Counted from the first letter of the stretch, positions 55,400 to 63,459 are shown. The stretch: 64,000 nucleotides of DNA from Flagellimonas zhangzhouensis (GCF_900102925.1 NZ_FNKI01000001.1:744001-808000), one strand, 5' to 3'. The notes: a model not told the origin generated them from the letters alone. Made by a program: numbers and translations.

Positions 55400-55422
55400 T
55401 TATTTAGATTAATTAAAAATAA
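55400..55422. promoter_or_regulatory. operator box 2, ATTTAGA-N5-TAAAAAT, upstream of the receptor promoter
   Basis: Differs from box 1 only within the five-base centre. It abuts the -33 element and lies 18 bp before the first possible ATG (55440) of the divergent HupE-like gene, so it may serve both directions. Confidence 0.6.
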
Positions 55423-55490
55423 ATTTAAAATGGGGTTAAATGTTTTCATTAGAGCAGGGATTAATGGCTATTTTTGAGAACAAAAGCAGC

Positions 55491-56075
55491 ATGCAAGAAT
55501 TTTGGTTTTATATAAAGTTGGGACTGGATCACGTATTGGATTTTGGTGCCTACGATCATATTTTATTTCTATCCGCATTAGCGGTCCCATTTACGTTTAA
55601 GCAATGGAAACGCGTGTTGTTGTTGGCGACTATTTTTACAGTGGCACATTGTACCTCACTTGCATTTTCGGTGTATGAAGTTGCCACAGTTGATGTAGGT
55701 CTTATCGAATTTTTGATTCCAGTAACTATATTGCTTACAGCACTTTTTAATTTTGCCTATGTGTATAAAGAGACCTTGGATGTTGGGTTGATCCTCCATG
55801 TTTTGGCAACCGCTTTTTTTGGCTTGATTCATGGTTTTGGTTTCTCCAACTATTTTAAGATGTTGATGGCCGAAGAAGAAGATAAGATTACACCTCTGTT
55901 AGGTTTTGCGACAGGAATAGAACTTTCGCAAGTGACCATAATCTTGATGGTATTGACCATTGCATTTTTAGTTTTGGATTTACTCAAGGTGAAAAAGAAA
56001 ATATTTATTGCCGTTGCTTCTATTTTGATCATTGCCATAACAATACCCTTGCTCATTGCAACGTTCCCGATGTAG
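55491..56075 (+). CDS. HupE/UreJ family membrane protein
   Basis: 194 aa, six or seven transmembrane helices. Family-like blocks: LGLDHVLDFGAYDHILFL (~8-25, with the conserved His/Asp), TVAHCTSLAFSV (~50) and FGLIHGFGFSNYF (~115). HupE/UreJ proteins move nickel or other metals; Bacteroidota members without hydrogenase or urease nearby are of uncertain substrate. ATG 55491 gives the usual family N-terminus (MQEFWFYIKLG); ATG 55440 would add 17 residues. Divergent from the siderophore receptor and sharing its operator region, so iron-linked regulation is plausible. Confidence 0.8.
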   Translation: MQEFWFYIKLGLDHVLDFGAYDHILFLSALAVPFTFKQWKRVLLLATIFTVAHCTSLAFSVYEVATVDVGLIEFLIPVTILLTALFNFAYVYKETLDVGLILHVLATAFFGLIHGFGFSNYFKMLMAEEEDKITPLLGFATGIELSQVTIILMVLTIAFLVLDLLKVKKKIFIAVASILIIAITIPLLIATFPM

Positions 56076-56161
56076 GGCTTACGTTAAATTTTATCGAATA
56101 AGGTTGTAAGGGTCTTTCAATACAGGTATATTTAATTAATTATCAGTGTTTTTTCTGATTT

Positions 56162-56599
56162 ATGAAGGAGAGCAAACAAGAAAAGTACGATAGGGCGTAT
56201 TTGCGCATGGCCTTGGAATGGAGCAAACTATCCTACTGTAAACGAAGACAGGTTGGGGCCATTATTGTAAAAGATAGAATGATCATTTCCGATGGGTACA
56301 ACGGTACACCAACTGGTTTTGAAAATTTTTGTGAGGATGATGAGGGCTACACCAAATGGTACGTTCTACATGCCGAAGCCAATGCTATTCTTAAAGTAGC
56401 TTCTTCTACCCAATCCTGTGTGGGTGCAACTTTATACATTACCATGTCTCCTTGTAGGGAATGTAGTAAGCTGGTGCATCAAGCTGGCATAAAACGTGTA
56501 GTGTATAAAAATGCCTACAAAGATGATTCGGGAATTCAGTTTCTGGAAAGAGCGGGTGTTGAGATGGTTCATTTGCCCGTGCTCGAAGAAATGGTTTAA
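56162..56599 (+). CDS. dCMP deaminase-family protein
   Basis: 145 aa. Zinc-site motifs HAEANAIL (~70, His plus catalytic Glu) and SPCRECSKLVHQAG (~98, PCxxC) define the cytidine/deoxycytidylate deaminase fold. GAIIVKDRMIISDGYNGTPTGFENFCEDDEG is the dCMP deaminase-type N-terminus. It makes dUMP for thymidylate synthesis. It is followed at 15 bp by the S41 protease gene. Confidence 0.9.
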   Translation: MKESKQEKYDRAYLRMALEWSKLSYCKRRQVGAIIVKDRMIISDGYNGTPTGFENFCEDDEGYTKWYVLHAEANAILKVASSTQSCVGATLYITMSPCRECSKLVHQAGIKRVVYKNAYKDDSGIQFLERAGVEMVHLPVLEEMV

Positions 56600-56613
56600 A
56601 ACCTCATTGCTTA

Positions 56614-58242
56614 ATGAAAAAGATTAAAGGATATATTTGGCCTACCTTACTTGCCTTGGCAGTTGCCATAGGTATTTTTATTGGGGGCAAACTTCATTTT
56701 AATGACTCTCCAGAGAAATTGTTCTCTACCAATTCCAAAAAGGATAAGCTCAATCGCCTAATTGATTATATCGACTACGAATATGTGGATGATGTAGATA
56801 CCGATAGCATTGTGGATGTTACGGTGAACAATATTTTGGGCAAGCTAGATCCCCATTCTGTTTACATCCCAAAAGATGAAATGAAAGATGTGGCTGAAAG
56901 CATGAAAGGTGATTTCGCTGGAATCGGGATTAGTTTTTACATGTATAGGGACACCATTACCGTGATACGAACCATTAAAAATGGCCCTAGCTATATCAGC
57001 GGCATAAAACCAGGCGACCGAATCTTAATGGCAGGAAACGATACTTTGTTTGGAAAAAGAATTCCCAACGATGATATTGTTTCTACCCTAAAAGGAAAAA
57101 TTGGCACCAAAGTAAACCTCAAGGTCCTTCGAAAAACGGAAAACAAGTTGATGGATATTGATGTTGTACGGAATAAAGTGCCAATTAGAAGTGTAGATGC
57201 CTATTATATGATGTCCAGTGATATGGGCTACATCAAAATCAACCGTTTTGCAGAAACCACTTTCGATGAATTTAAGGATGCGCTTAGAAAATTGAAACTG
57301 CGTGGTGCCGAAAAGTTGACTCTTGATCTTAGGGACAATCCAGGAGGTTATTTGGGCATTGCCGAGAAGTTGGCTGATGAATTTTTGGGTGATGATAAAC
57401 TTATTCTCTTTACCAAAAACAAACGCGGTAAAATTGAAAAAGCCTACGCAACCAAAAAAGGAGATTTTGAAGACAAGCCTGTTTTTGTGTTGATCAATGA
57501 GCGTTCCGCTTCAGCAAGTGAGATAATTGCTGGTGCGCTTCAGGATAACGATATAGGAACCATTGTGGGTAGAAGATCGTTTGGCAAAGGATTGGTACAG
57601 CGCGAAATGGATTTGGGCGATGGCTCTGCGGTTCGTTTAACGGTAAGCAGGTATTACACACCAACAGGCCGTTCAATTCAAAAATCATATAAAGACGGTA
57701 ACCATGACTACTATAAAAAGTTCATGGAACGATACTCTAGTGGTGAGTTGACTTCTGCCGATAGCATCAAGGTAGCAGATTCCCTAAAATTTGTGACTCC
57801 CAAGGGTAAAATAGTCTATGGTGGCGGCGGAATTATACCAGATGTTTTTGTGCCCATAGGAAGCAATCAGGAGGAAGCCATTGAAAGTATGGATGATACT
57901 TACCAGTTTTTTGCTAGATTTATCTTTGAGCACTTGGAAGAAGACAGAACCCGTTATGAAGATTATGACCAAAACGAGTTTTTGGATAATTTCAAGGTAG
58001 ATGACATTCTGTTCGATAACTTCATCCAGTTTGTGCTCGATAGAAAGATTAAATTGGATTTTTATGCCTACGAGGATAAAATCAAAGCGTACCTAAAAGC
58101 CAATATTGCGGAACAGTTGTTTTCTCCGAATGTTTCAGCCCAAATTAAAGGAGAACATGATGCTATGCTTCAAAAAGTGAAAGCCATTGATGAAACGGTA
58201 ATGAACCAATCCCAAATAGGAGCTGTTGGTTTAAGACAGTAG
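56614..58242 (+). CDS. S41 family C-terminal processing peptidase
   Basis: 542 aa. One N-terminal transmembrane or signal helix (YIWPTLLALAVAIGIFIGGKL). PDZ domain about 90-175 (GIGISFYMYRDTITVIRTIKNGPSYISGIKPGDRILM). The peptidase domain has LRDNPGGYLGIAEKLADEFL (~235), the Ser in SASASEIIAGALQD (~300) and the Lys in RRSFGKGLVQ (~325), giving the Ser-Lys dyad. A C-terminal extension of ~130 residues follows, as in Bacteroidota members. It degrades or trims periplasmic proteins from their C-termini. The 15-bp spacing suggests co-transcription with the dCMP deaminase. Confidence 0.92.
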   Translation: MKKIKGYIWPTLLALAVAIGIFIGGKLHFNDSPEKLFSTNSKKDKLNRLIDYIDYEYVDDVDTDSIVDVTVNNILGKLDPHSVYIPKDEMKDVAESMKGDFAGIGISFYMYRDTITVIRTIKNGPSYISGIKPGDRILMAGNDTLFGKRIPNDDIVSTLKGKIGTKVNLKVLRKTENKLMDIDVVRNKVPIRSVDAYYMMSSDMGYIKINRFAETTFDEFKDALRKLKLRGAEKLTLDLRDNPGGYLGIAEKLADEFLGDDKLILFTKNKRGKIEKAYATKKGDFEDKPVFVLINERSASASEIIAGALQDNDIGTIVGRRSFGKGLVQREMDLGDGSAVRLTVSRYYTPTGRSIQKSYKDGNHDYYKKFMERYSSGELTSADSIKVADSLKFVTPKGKIVYGGGGIIPDVFVPIGSNQEEAIESMDDTYQFFARFIFEHLEEDRTRYEDYDQNEFLDNFKVDDILFDNFIQFVLDRKIKLDFYAYEDKIKAYLKANIAEQLFSPNVSAQIKGEHDAMLQKVKAIDETVMNQSQIGAVGLRQ

Positions 58243-58246
58243 AAGT

Positions 58247-58447
58247 TTACTTTTTAAGCTTGTTCTCAATTTTTTTGGAAGTCATAAAAATGAGAATCAA
58301 CACAATAGCACACAAAGAGGCCACAATACCTATCAAAGCTACCGTACTATCTCCTTGAAGCGGATTATCAAAATTTACCATGGTTACATTGTAGGCGATA
58401 AGTGCCAAAGCCAAAATAATCAGGATAACTGCAAATGTTTTGTTCAT
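58247..58447 (-). CDS. small two-helix membrane protein, unknown function
   Basis: 66 aa. Two hydrophobic helices (FAVILIILALALIAYNVTMV and TVALIGIVASLCAIVLILIFM) and a basic C-terminus (KKIENKLKK). The gene lies 9 bp downstream of marC on the same strand, so it is probably co-transcribed. No family name recognised; similar small proteins are common in Flavobacteriaceae. Confidence 0.7.
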   Translation of the reverse strand: MNKTFAVILIILALALIAYNVTMVNFDNPLQGDSTVALIGIVASLCAIVLILIFMTSKKIENKLKK

Positions 58448-58456
58448 GCGTATGGT

Positions 58457-59041
58457 TTAAATACCGTGCTCAAATAATTGGTTGATGTTCGCTGCAAATA
58501 GCTTAACGGCAATGGCCATAAGAATAACACCAAATACTTTGCGGATAACGTTCAATCCGTTCTTGCCCAAAATGCGTTCAATCTTTGAACTGGACTTAAG
58601 CACTACATACACAAAGATAATGTTAATAACAATGGCAACTATAATGTTCTCCACATGATATTCTGCTCGCAAGGCCAAAATGGAGGTCAAGGTACCTGCA
58701 CCAGCAATTAATGGAAATGCAATAGGAACAATAGAAGCAGTTTCAGGAACATCATCACGATACAAGGTGATACCCAAGATCATTTCGATGGCCAAAAAGA
58801 AAATAATGAATGCACCCGCCACTGCAAATGAATTCACATCAATACCTATCAAGGAAAGAATGCTCTCACCTACAAACAAAAAAGCGACCATTAAGCAAGC
58901 TGCGACCAAGGAGGCTTTTTCAGATTGAATGTGTCCAACCTTGTTTCTAAGGGAGATAATAATGGGAATGCTGCCTAAAATATCGATTACGGCAAACAAA
59001 ATCATTCCAGCAGTAGCTATTTCTTTAAGGTCAAAATTCAT
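58457..59041 (-). CDS. MarC family protein
   Basis: 194 aa, six transmembrane helices. FAVIDILGSIPIIISLRN (~17) and FPLIAGAGTLTSILAL (~108) match the MarC/UPF0056 pattern. Function unsettled in bacteria; the name comes from the mar region but a role in resistance is not supported. An exact TAnnTTTG lies 20 nt upstream. Confidence 0.9.
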   Translation of the reverse strand: MNFDLKEIATAGMILFAVIDILGSIPIIISLRNKVGHIQSEKASLVAACLMVAFLFVGESILSLIGIDVNSFAVAGAFIIFFLAIEMILGITLYRDDVPETASIVPIAFPLIAGAGTLTSILALRAEYHVENIIVAIVINIIFVYVVLKSSSKIERILGKNGLNVIRKVFGVILMAIAVKLFAANINQLFEHGI

Positions 59042-59060
59042 GGTTCCAAATTTTCGGCTG

Positions 59061-59068
59061 CAAATGTA
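59061..59068 (-). promoter_or_regulatory. promoter -7 element TACATTTG for marC
   Basis: Exact TAnnTTTG on the minus strand in the 121-bp divergent gap; no clear -33. Confidence 0.5.
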
Positions 59069-59133
59069 CGAGTAAAAAAAGCTTTTGGATCACATAAAAT
59101 TGTTTAGAAAACATCAAATTTTGGCTTTTAAAT

Positions 59134-59141
59134 TACCTTTG
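59134..59141 (+). promoter_or_regulatory. promoter -7 element TACCTTTG for the DUF3109 gene
   Basis: Exact TAnnTTTG, 21 nt before the ATG at 59163; the -33 TTG is not at standard distance. Confidence 0.5.
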
Positions 59142-59162
59142 CCCAAAAGTTAATAGACTGAT

Positions 59163-59735
59163 ATGTTTCAGATAGGCAAAACTATTGTATCCGAAGATAT
59201 ATTGGAGAACGATTTTGTGTGCAATTTAAACGCATGCAAAGGCGCATGTTGTGTGGGAGGAGAGTATGGTGCTCCTGTGGAAGATTTTGAAACTGATAAG
59301 TTGGTGAATGTGTATGAGGACGCTAAACCTTTCTTACGACCAGAAGGAATTAAGGCCATTGAGGAGCAAGGTGCATTTGTAAAAGGTGAGGATGGAGAAT
59401 GGGAAACTCCCTTGGTGAACAACAATGAATGCGCCTATGTGGTATTTTCCGAACAAGGAATTGCCAAATGCGGCCTGGAAGAAGCTTATGAAGCTGGTGC
59501 CACCAAATGGAAAAAGCCCATATCCTGTTATTTATACCCTGTTCGAACCCGAGAGTATACCGAGTTTACCGCGGTGAATTACCATAAATGGGAAATTTGT
59601 GATCCTGCATGCAGTTTAGGGGCAGAATTAAAAGTGCCGATTTATAAGTTTGTAAAGGATGCTTTGATTCAAAAATTTGGAAAAGCTTGGTATAAGGAAT
59701 TGGAGCAAGTAGCGGAAGAAAACGCTAAATCGTAG
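59163..59735 (+). CDS. DUF3109 family cysteine-rich protein
   Basis: 190 aa. Eight or more Cys residues in a conserved order: CNLNACKGACCVGG (~20-33), ECAY (~88), KCGLEEAYE (~102), SCYLYPVR (~121) and CDPACSLG (~141). The pattern suggests Zn or Fe-S binding, as in YkgJ-like proteins, but no activity is known for DUF3109. Single gene; its 3' end overlaps the convergent LytS-type gene by 11 bp. Confidence 0.85.
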   Translation: MFQIGKTIVSEDILENDFVCNLNACKGACCVGGEYGAPVEDFETDKLVNVYEDAKPFLRPEGIKAIEEQGAFVKGEDGEWETPLVNNNECAYVVFSEQGIAKCGLEEAYEAGATKWKKPISCYLYPVRTREYTEFTAVNYHKWEICDPACSLGAELKVPIYKFVKDALIQKFGKAWYKELEQVAEENAKS

Positions 59736-61689
59736 GAATATCCAAGATTACCTTGGTGCCGTTTGGCATTCCATTTTCGTTAAAGAGGTCCATAATATCA
59801 ACATCGAATTTGTTCTGATAGTCCCTGGAGAAATTCGCCAAACGTTCTTTTGTAATATGGATGCCCAATGACTTCTTTTTAAGCACACGGTTTTCTTTGT
59901 TTACTTCTGCCATTGTTCTACCAATACCATTGTCAATCACTTCAATGCTTACGTGGCCATTGTTCTTGTTTCTCACATTGATTTGAATGCTCTTTTCACC
60001 GTCCTTTGGTGATAAACCATGCCATAACGAGTTTTCCAAAAAGGGTTGAAGCGTCAAAGAAGGAATTTTGATGTTATCTATATTGATATCATCTTCCACA
60101 TTGATCTTAAAATTGATTTCATTGGAGAATCGAATATTTTCAATGTTCATGTACAATTCAACCGTTTCCAACTCCTCGGCAAGAGAGATTTCTCGTTGCG
60201 ATGAAGCTTCCAATATTTTCCGTACCAATTTTGAGAATTTATTTAGGTAGTGTACGGCATTTTTCTGCTCGTTGTTAATGATGTAAAGCTTAATGGAGTT
60301 CAAGGAATTGAACAAGAAATGGGGGTTCATTTGACTACGCAACATCTTCTGCTCCAAGGTCAGTACCCTTTTCTCATTTTTACTTTGATATTGACGGTAC
60401 AGAATGTAAAGTATGGATGAAATCAACCCCACAATCAAAGCACTCACCAAAAAAGTGGTTTCATTCTTTTTTAACCGCAATCGCACCAATTCATTTTCTG
60501 CAGCCAAAACGGCAATCTGATTTGTCTTTTTATCGTCTTGGTACTTTTCTATGTTATCATTTATGTACTTAAGGTTGGTGGCGCTTAAAATTTCTTTATC
60601 GTACTCATCGGCCATCTTATAATATTCATAGGCTTCTTTGTAATCTCCTTTGGCATTTGCTAGATCAGAGAGTTTTTGGTACGCATATTGAATATTTTTG
60701 GGCATGTTGCGGGACTTTGCCATTTCTAGCCCTTCTTGAATATCCTCATAAGCCTTGTCAAAGTTACCCAACTTGGTATTGGCCCAACCAGAATTGACAT
60801 AAACATAGGAGGCAATATAGAGGTCTTTTGCCTTTTTAGATTCTTCTTTTAGAGGGTTCAACAAGGTTAGTGCAGAATAAGACATATCTTGTTTCAGATA
60901 GATTTGAGCAAGACTGTTTTTGCAAATAATCCTTCCAGTATCAGAGTCAATATCCTCATTGTATGCTAAGGATTTACGGTAGTTTTCCAACGCGCCATCC
61001 AAATCGCCTTTTTGCTCCAAGCAATAGCCGATGTTCTGATAATTAATGGCCAATCCCAATTTGTTGACCAGTTCTTCTTCTAAATCCAAAGCTTTATTAA
61101 ACTGAGCTATAGCTTGGTCATATTGTTCTAGAGTGAGGTAAAGGTTCCCAATACCATTATGGGATACATTAATGCTACGTTTAATATGATGTGAAGGATT
61201 TTCTACATCTTCAGCAAGTTCTAATGCTTGTTGATGGTAATCCAAGGCAGTTTTAATGGCATCCATTCTCCGATAGACCACTCCCAGCATATTTAAGCTT
61301 AATATTTTAAAATCCAAACTATTCGCTTCTTCGGATACATTAAGGGCCTCTTGATGTAGATTTACCGACTTTTCATATTGTGATATGTTTCGATAGCTTC
61401 TGCCCAAAAGATTGAGGGCATATGCTCTACCTTCCAAATAATGGGATTGATTTGCAATTCTATCGAAGTATCGTATTAGGGTAGTATCGTTTTTAAATGC
61501 ATCAAGATCTTTATCCAAAGCCTCATAACTTGGCGATTTAAGCTGAATAAGTGTTTCGGCAATGTCCTTAAAGTCTTGGGGTATTTCTTGCGCTGGTAAA
61601 AGTTGGAAGATAAGTAAACATAGAAAAACCAGAGTATTTCTTGGTACTCGTTGTAGGTTTTCGACTTGTTTGAATTTTACGATAGGCAC
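59725..61689 (-). CDS. TPR-containing LytS-type sensor histidine kinase
   Basis: 654 aa. A signal or N-terminal helix (NTLVFLCLLIFQLLP), then about eight tetratricopeptide repeats (~60-390: NLLGRSYRNISQYEKSV, GIGNLYLTLEQYDQAIAQF, NIGYCLEQKGDLDGALENY, VNSGWANTKLGNFDKAYED), a coiled-coil stretch, one transmembrane helix (TTFLVSALIVGLISSILYILY, ~425), and a His_kinase domain with the phospho-His in SQMNPHFLFNSLNSIKLY (~455). The HATPase end has VIDNGIGRTMAE and GIHITKERL. The start is GTG 61689, the only start ahead of the signal. Its partner LytTR gene is 15 bp upstream. Confidence 0.9.
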   Translation of the reverse strand: MPIVKFKQVENLQRVPRNTLVFLCLLIFQLLPAQEIPQDFKDIAETLIQLKSPSYEALDKDLDAFKNDTTLIRYFDRIANQSHYLEGRAYALNLLGRSYRNISQYEKSVNLHQEALNVSEEANSLDFKILSLNMLGVVYRRMDAIKTALDYHQQALELAEDVENPSHHIKRSINVSHNGIGNLYLTLEQYDQAIAQFNKALDLEEELVNKLGLAINYQNIGYCLEQKGDLDGALENYRKSLAYNEDIDSDTGRIICKNSLAQIYLKQDMSYSALTLLNPLKEESKKAKDLYIASYVYVNSGWANTKLGNFDKAYEDIQEGLEMAKSRNMPKNIQYAYQKLSDLANAKGDYKEAYEYYKMADEYDKEILSATNLKYINDNIEKYQDDKKTNQIAVLAAENELVRLRLKKNETTFLVSALIVGLISSILYILYRQYQSKNEKRVLTLEQKMLRSQMNPHFLFNSLNSIKLYIINNEQKNAVHYLNKFSKLVRKILEASSQREISLAEELETVELYMNIENIRFSNEINFKINVEDDINIDNIKIPSLTLQPFLENSLWHGLSPKDGEKSIQINVRNKNNGHVSIEVIDNGIGRTMAEVNKENRVLKKKSLGIHITKERLANFSRDYQNKFDVDIMDLFNENGMPNGTKVILDIPTI

Positions 61690-61704
61690 GGTAGAATTTG
61701 CAAT

Positions 61705-62439
61705 TTAAAGCATATCCAAAAAATCGGATTTTTTTTGACGTGAAACTGGTATTTTATCGTTCGATTCCAAAACCACATAACCGTCGGTTTTTAGAAACTC
61801 TTTTATTTTATTGAGGTTGATTATATACGAATTATGAATCCTAAAAAAGCTGGATTCAGGTAAAAGTGCATTGACCTCCTTTAGTTTTTTAGTCAACAAT
61901 ATTTTTTGACCGTCTTTTAAAAAGATGGTGCTATAGTTGCCATCAGATTCCGCATAAAGAATGTCATCACTGTTCAAGAACACCAGTTTGCCATCGGTGT
62001 TTATGGTTATTTTTTTACTGTGTGATTCTGAATTGAAGTTAAGCAAAATTTTTTCAAGTCGTTCTACAGTAAGGCTTTTAGCGTTGTATTTTTTTATTTT
62101 GGCGATGGTTACTTCAAGGTCGTCGGTGTCGATTGGTTTTAACAGATAATCGATAGCTTCGTTTTTTAAAGCTTGTAAGGCATATTGGTTATAGGCCGTT
62201 GTGATTACTACAGGAAAATTTTTGTTTTTTAGGTTTTTGATGAATTGAAAGCCATCCATCGCAGGCATTTCAATATCAAGAAACAAACAATCAGGAGTAT
62301 TGTGCTCCAAATATTCCAAGGCTTCACGTGCATCTGTAAAGGAAGCAATAATATCTACTTCATCACTTAAATTGGTCAATTCCCAACTTAAACTCTGTAG
62401 TGCTTTGATTTCGTCGTCAACTATTACTGCTTCTAACAT
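61705..62439 (-). CDS. LytTR-family response regulator
   Basis: 244 aa. Receiver domain 1-120 with the phospho-Asp in CLFLDIEMPAMDG (~54) and the conserved Lys in DYLLKPI (~104). A LytTR DNA-binding domain covers ~145-240 (ILYAESDGNYSTIFLKDGQKILLTKKLKE, FFRIHNSYIINLNKIKEF). First gene of the pair with the TPR-LytS kinase; such pairs often control cell-surface or stress genes. Exact -7 element 21 nt upstream. Confidence 0.95.
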   Translation of the reverse strand: MLEAVIVDDEIKALQSLSWELTNLSDEVDIIASFTDAREALEYLEHNTPDCLFLDIEMPAMDGFQFIKNLKNKNFPVVITTAYNQYALQALKNEAIDYLLKPIDTDDLEVTIAKIKKYNAKSLTVERLEKILLNFNSESHSKKITINTDGKLVFLNSDDILYAESDGNYSTIFLKDGQKILLTKKLKEVNALLPESSFFRIHNSYIINLNKIKEFLKTDGYVVLESNDKIPVSRQKKSDFLDML

Positions 62440-62460
62440 AGAATGGGGTATCTGTTAAAT

Positions 62461-62494
62461 CAAATTTAGAATTAATCTTATTATAACACTACAA
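62461..62494 (-). promoter_or_regulatory. promoter TTG-N23-TAAATTTG for the LytTR-LytS pair
   Basis: On the minus strand, TAAATTTG (62468-62461) is an exact -7 match, 21 nt before the ATG at 62439, with a TTG at 62494-62492 (spacer 23, at the long end of the range). Confidence 0.6.
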
Positions 62495-62738
62495 TTATGT
62501 GTTAATGGATATTTAACACGTATAACTGGTAAAAAATTCAAAATCAAGTGTTTTTCAGGTGTGACGCTGCATTTTATCCCATTGATTTAGGGGGGAAAGC
62601 AAACTTTATGCAAAAATCAAAGACCAACTATACATAAAAAAGTACAGTTTATACATACCTCAAAAACCACCTTCCTTTTCTTGTCTATATTCGAGTTGTC
62701 AAAAAATTAAGGTTTGTTCCTTATTTAAATAACCGACC

Positions 62739-62858
62739 ATGAGAAAATGCGTTTTGCTTTTTTTGATTTTAGTTGTAGCGTTGGTTATTGCTGCCGTATC
62801 CCAGACCAAAAGCGACAAGTTTGAAGCTGGTATGGAAAGGGTCTTGGTGAAAAAATGA
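62739..62858 (+). CDS. possible 39-aa membrane or secreted peptide
   Basis: ATG AGA AAA TGC ... TGA encodes a basic start (MRKC), a strongly hydrophobic core (VLLFLILVVALVIAAVS), and a charged tail (QTKSDKFEAGMERVLVKK). The pattern is that of a small signal-like or one-helix protein. No homologue recognised and no clear promoter; a -7-like TAAGGTTTG (one extra base) is upstream at 62708. It precedes the structured RNA candidate by 27 bp, so it may instead be untranslated leader. Confidence 0.35.
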   Translation: MRKCVLLFLILVVALVIAAVSQTKSDKFEAGMERVLVKK

Positions 62859-62885
62859 GGAATTCGGCATTTGTTCTTGAAAATA

Positions 62886-63067
62886 TTGTATTACCAAATA
62901 AACTGTACGGCCACAGCAACCAATCATCTGATTGTTAAACCGCTTGCAAAATAAAATCTTCGAGACAGTTATGATCTGGATTCGATATTAGGTTTCGGGG
63001 GAACTACCTAAGTTGAAGAAAGATTTGGATTAACTTAACGGGGAGGCCGTACGCTTTGGTAATACAA
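62886..63067 (+). ncRNA. candidate ~182-nt structured RNA, 6S-like architecture
   Basis: The ends form a perfect 13-bp helix: TTGTATTACCAAA (62886-62898) with TTTGGTAATACAA (63055-63067). After an asymmetric internal loop (6 and 2 nt) there is a second 8-bp helix, GTACGGCC (62905-62912) with GGCCGTAC (63045-63052). Inside are a small hairpin CAATC-ATCT-GATTG (62921-62934), an inner helix TCTTCGA (62957-62963) with TTGAAGA (63013-63019), and a top hairpin TTAGGT (62988-62993) with ACCTAA (63006-63011). A terminator follows at 63091-63129. Length, long closing stem and central bubble resemble 6S RNA (Rfam has a Flavobacteria-specific 6S-Flavo family). That identity is inference; the helices are seen. 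Confidence 0.5.
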
Positions 63068-63090
63068 CTTTGTATTTCGTCATACATTAT

Positions 63091-63129
63091 AGGCCATGGA
63101 ATAATTACTATTGCATGGCTTTTTTATTT
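63091..63129 (+). terminator. Rho-independent terminator after the structured RNA
   Basis: GCCATG (63093-63098) pairs with CATGGC (63114-63119); inside, AATA pairs with TATT around an ATTAC loop. A T6 run follows. Supports plus-strand transcription of the RNA candidate. Confidence 0.7.
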
Positions 63130-63130
63130 C

Positions 63131-63356
63131 TAATAAATCGACCAAAAACCCAACTGCGTTTTTGTGTACGCCTAGATGTCAACACCTTATGTTAAAAACT
63201 TTGGGCGGTTTTTAGTGTTAATTTTTTCATCATTTATTTCCATTTTTAAATCTTTGCCAAATCCGTTTCCAAAACACCAATATGTTATGAAATGGAACTC
63301 TTTTGTAGTTTGTGTTGAACTATATCAGCACGCGTGATAGTGTTTATTGATTTATG
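63131..63356. other. gene-free stretch, possible second small RNA
   Basis: No ORF of note. AAAAACC (63144-63150) can pair with GGTTTTT (63207-63213), and CTATATCA/TGATAG near 63320-63340 forms a small hairpin. The plus-strand terminator at its right end has no coding gene to serve, so a short RNA may end there. Nothing else was recognised. Confidence 0.3.
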
Positions 63357-63403
63357 CCTCGGAAACGTTCACCCCACACAAGAACCTTCCGAGGTATTTT
63401 TTT
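63357..63403 (+). terminator. strong plus-strand terminator with no coding gene upstream
   Basis: CCTCGGAA (63357-63364) pairs with TTCCGAGG (63387-63394), with an inner GTTC/GAAC helix, then TATTTTTTT. Eight perfect base pairs plus a T-run is a good intrinsic terminator. Confidence 0.75.
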
Positions 63404-63411
63404 AAAATAAA

Positions 63412-63434
63412 AAACCCTCCAACTTGGAGGGTTT
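63412..63434 (-). terminator. Rho-independent terminator of the gluconate dehydrogenase-like gene
   Basis: AAACCCTCC-AACTT-GGAGGGTTT; on the minus strand it is followed by TTTTATTTT. It lies 25 bp after the stop at 63460. Confidence 0.85.
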
Positions 63435-63459
63435 CTTGTAATTATCATAGGAGTCTTGG

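Noticed and set aside
62886..63067. The 13-bp terminal inverted repeats could mark a MITE
   Set aside because: No target-site duplication is visible at the ends, the inner helices sit asymmetrically, and a terminator follows on the same strand; kept as an RNA candidate, with the MITE option named as the main refutation.
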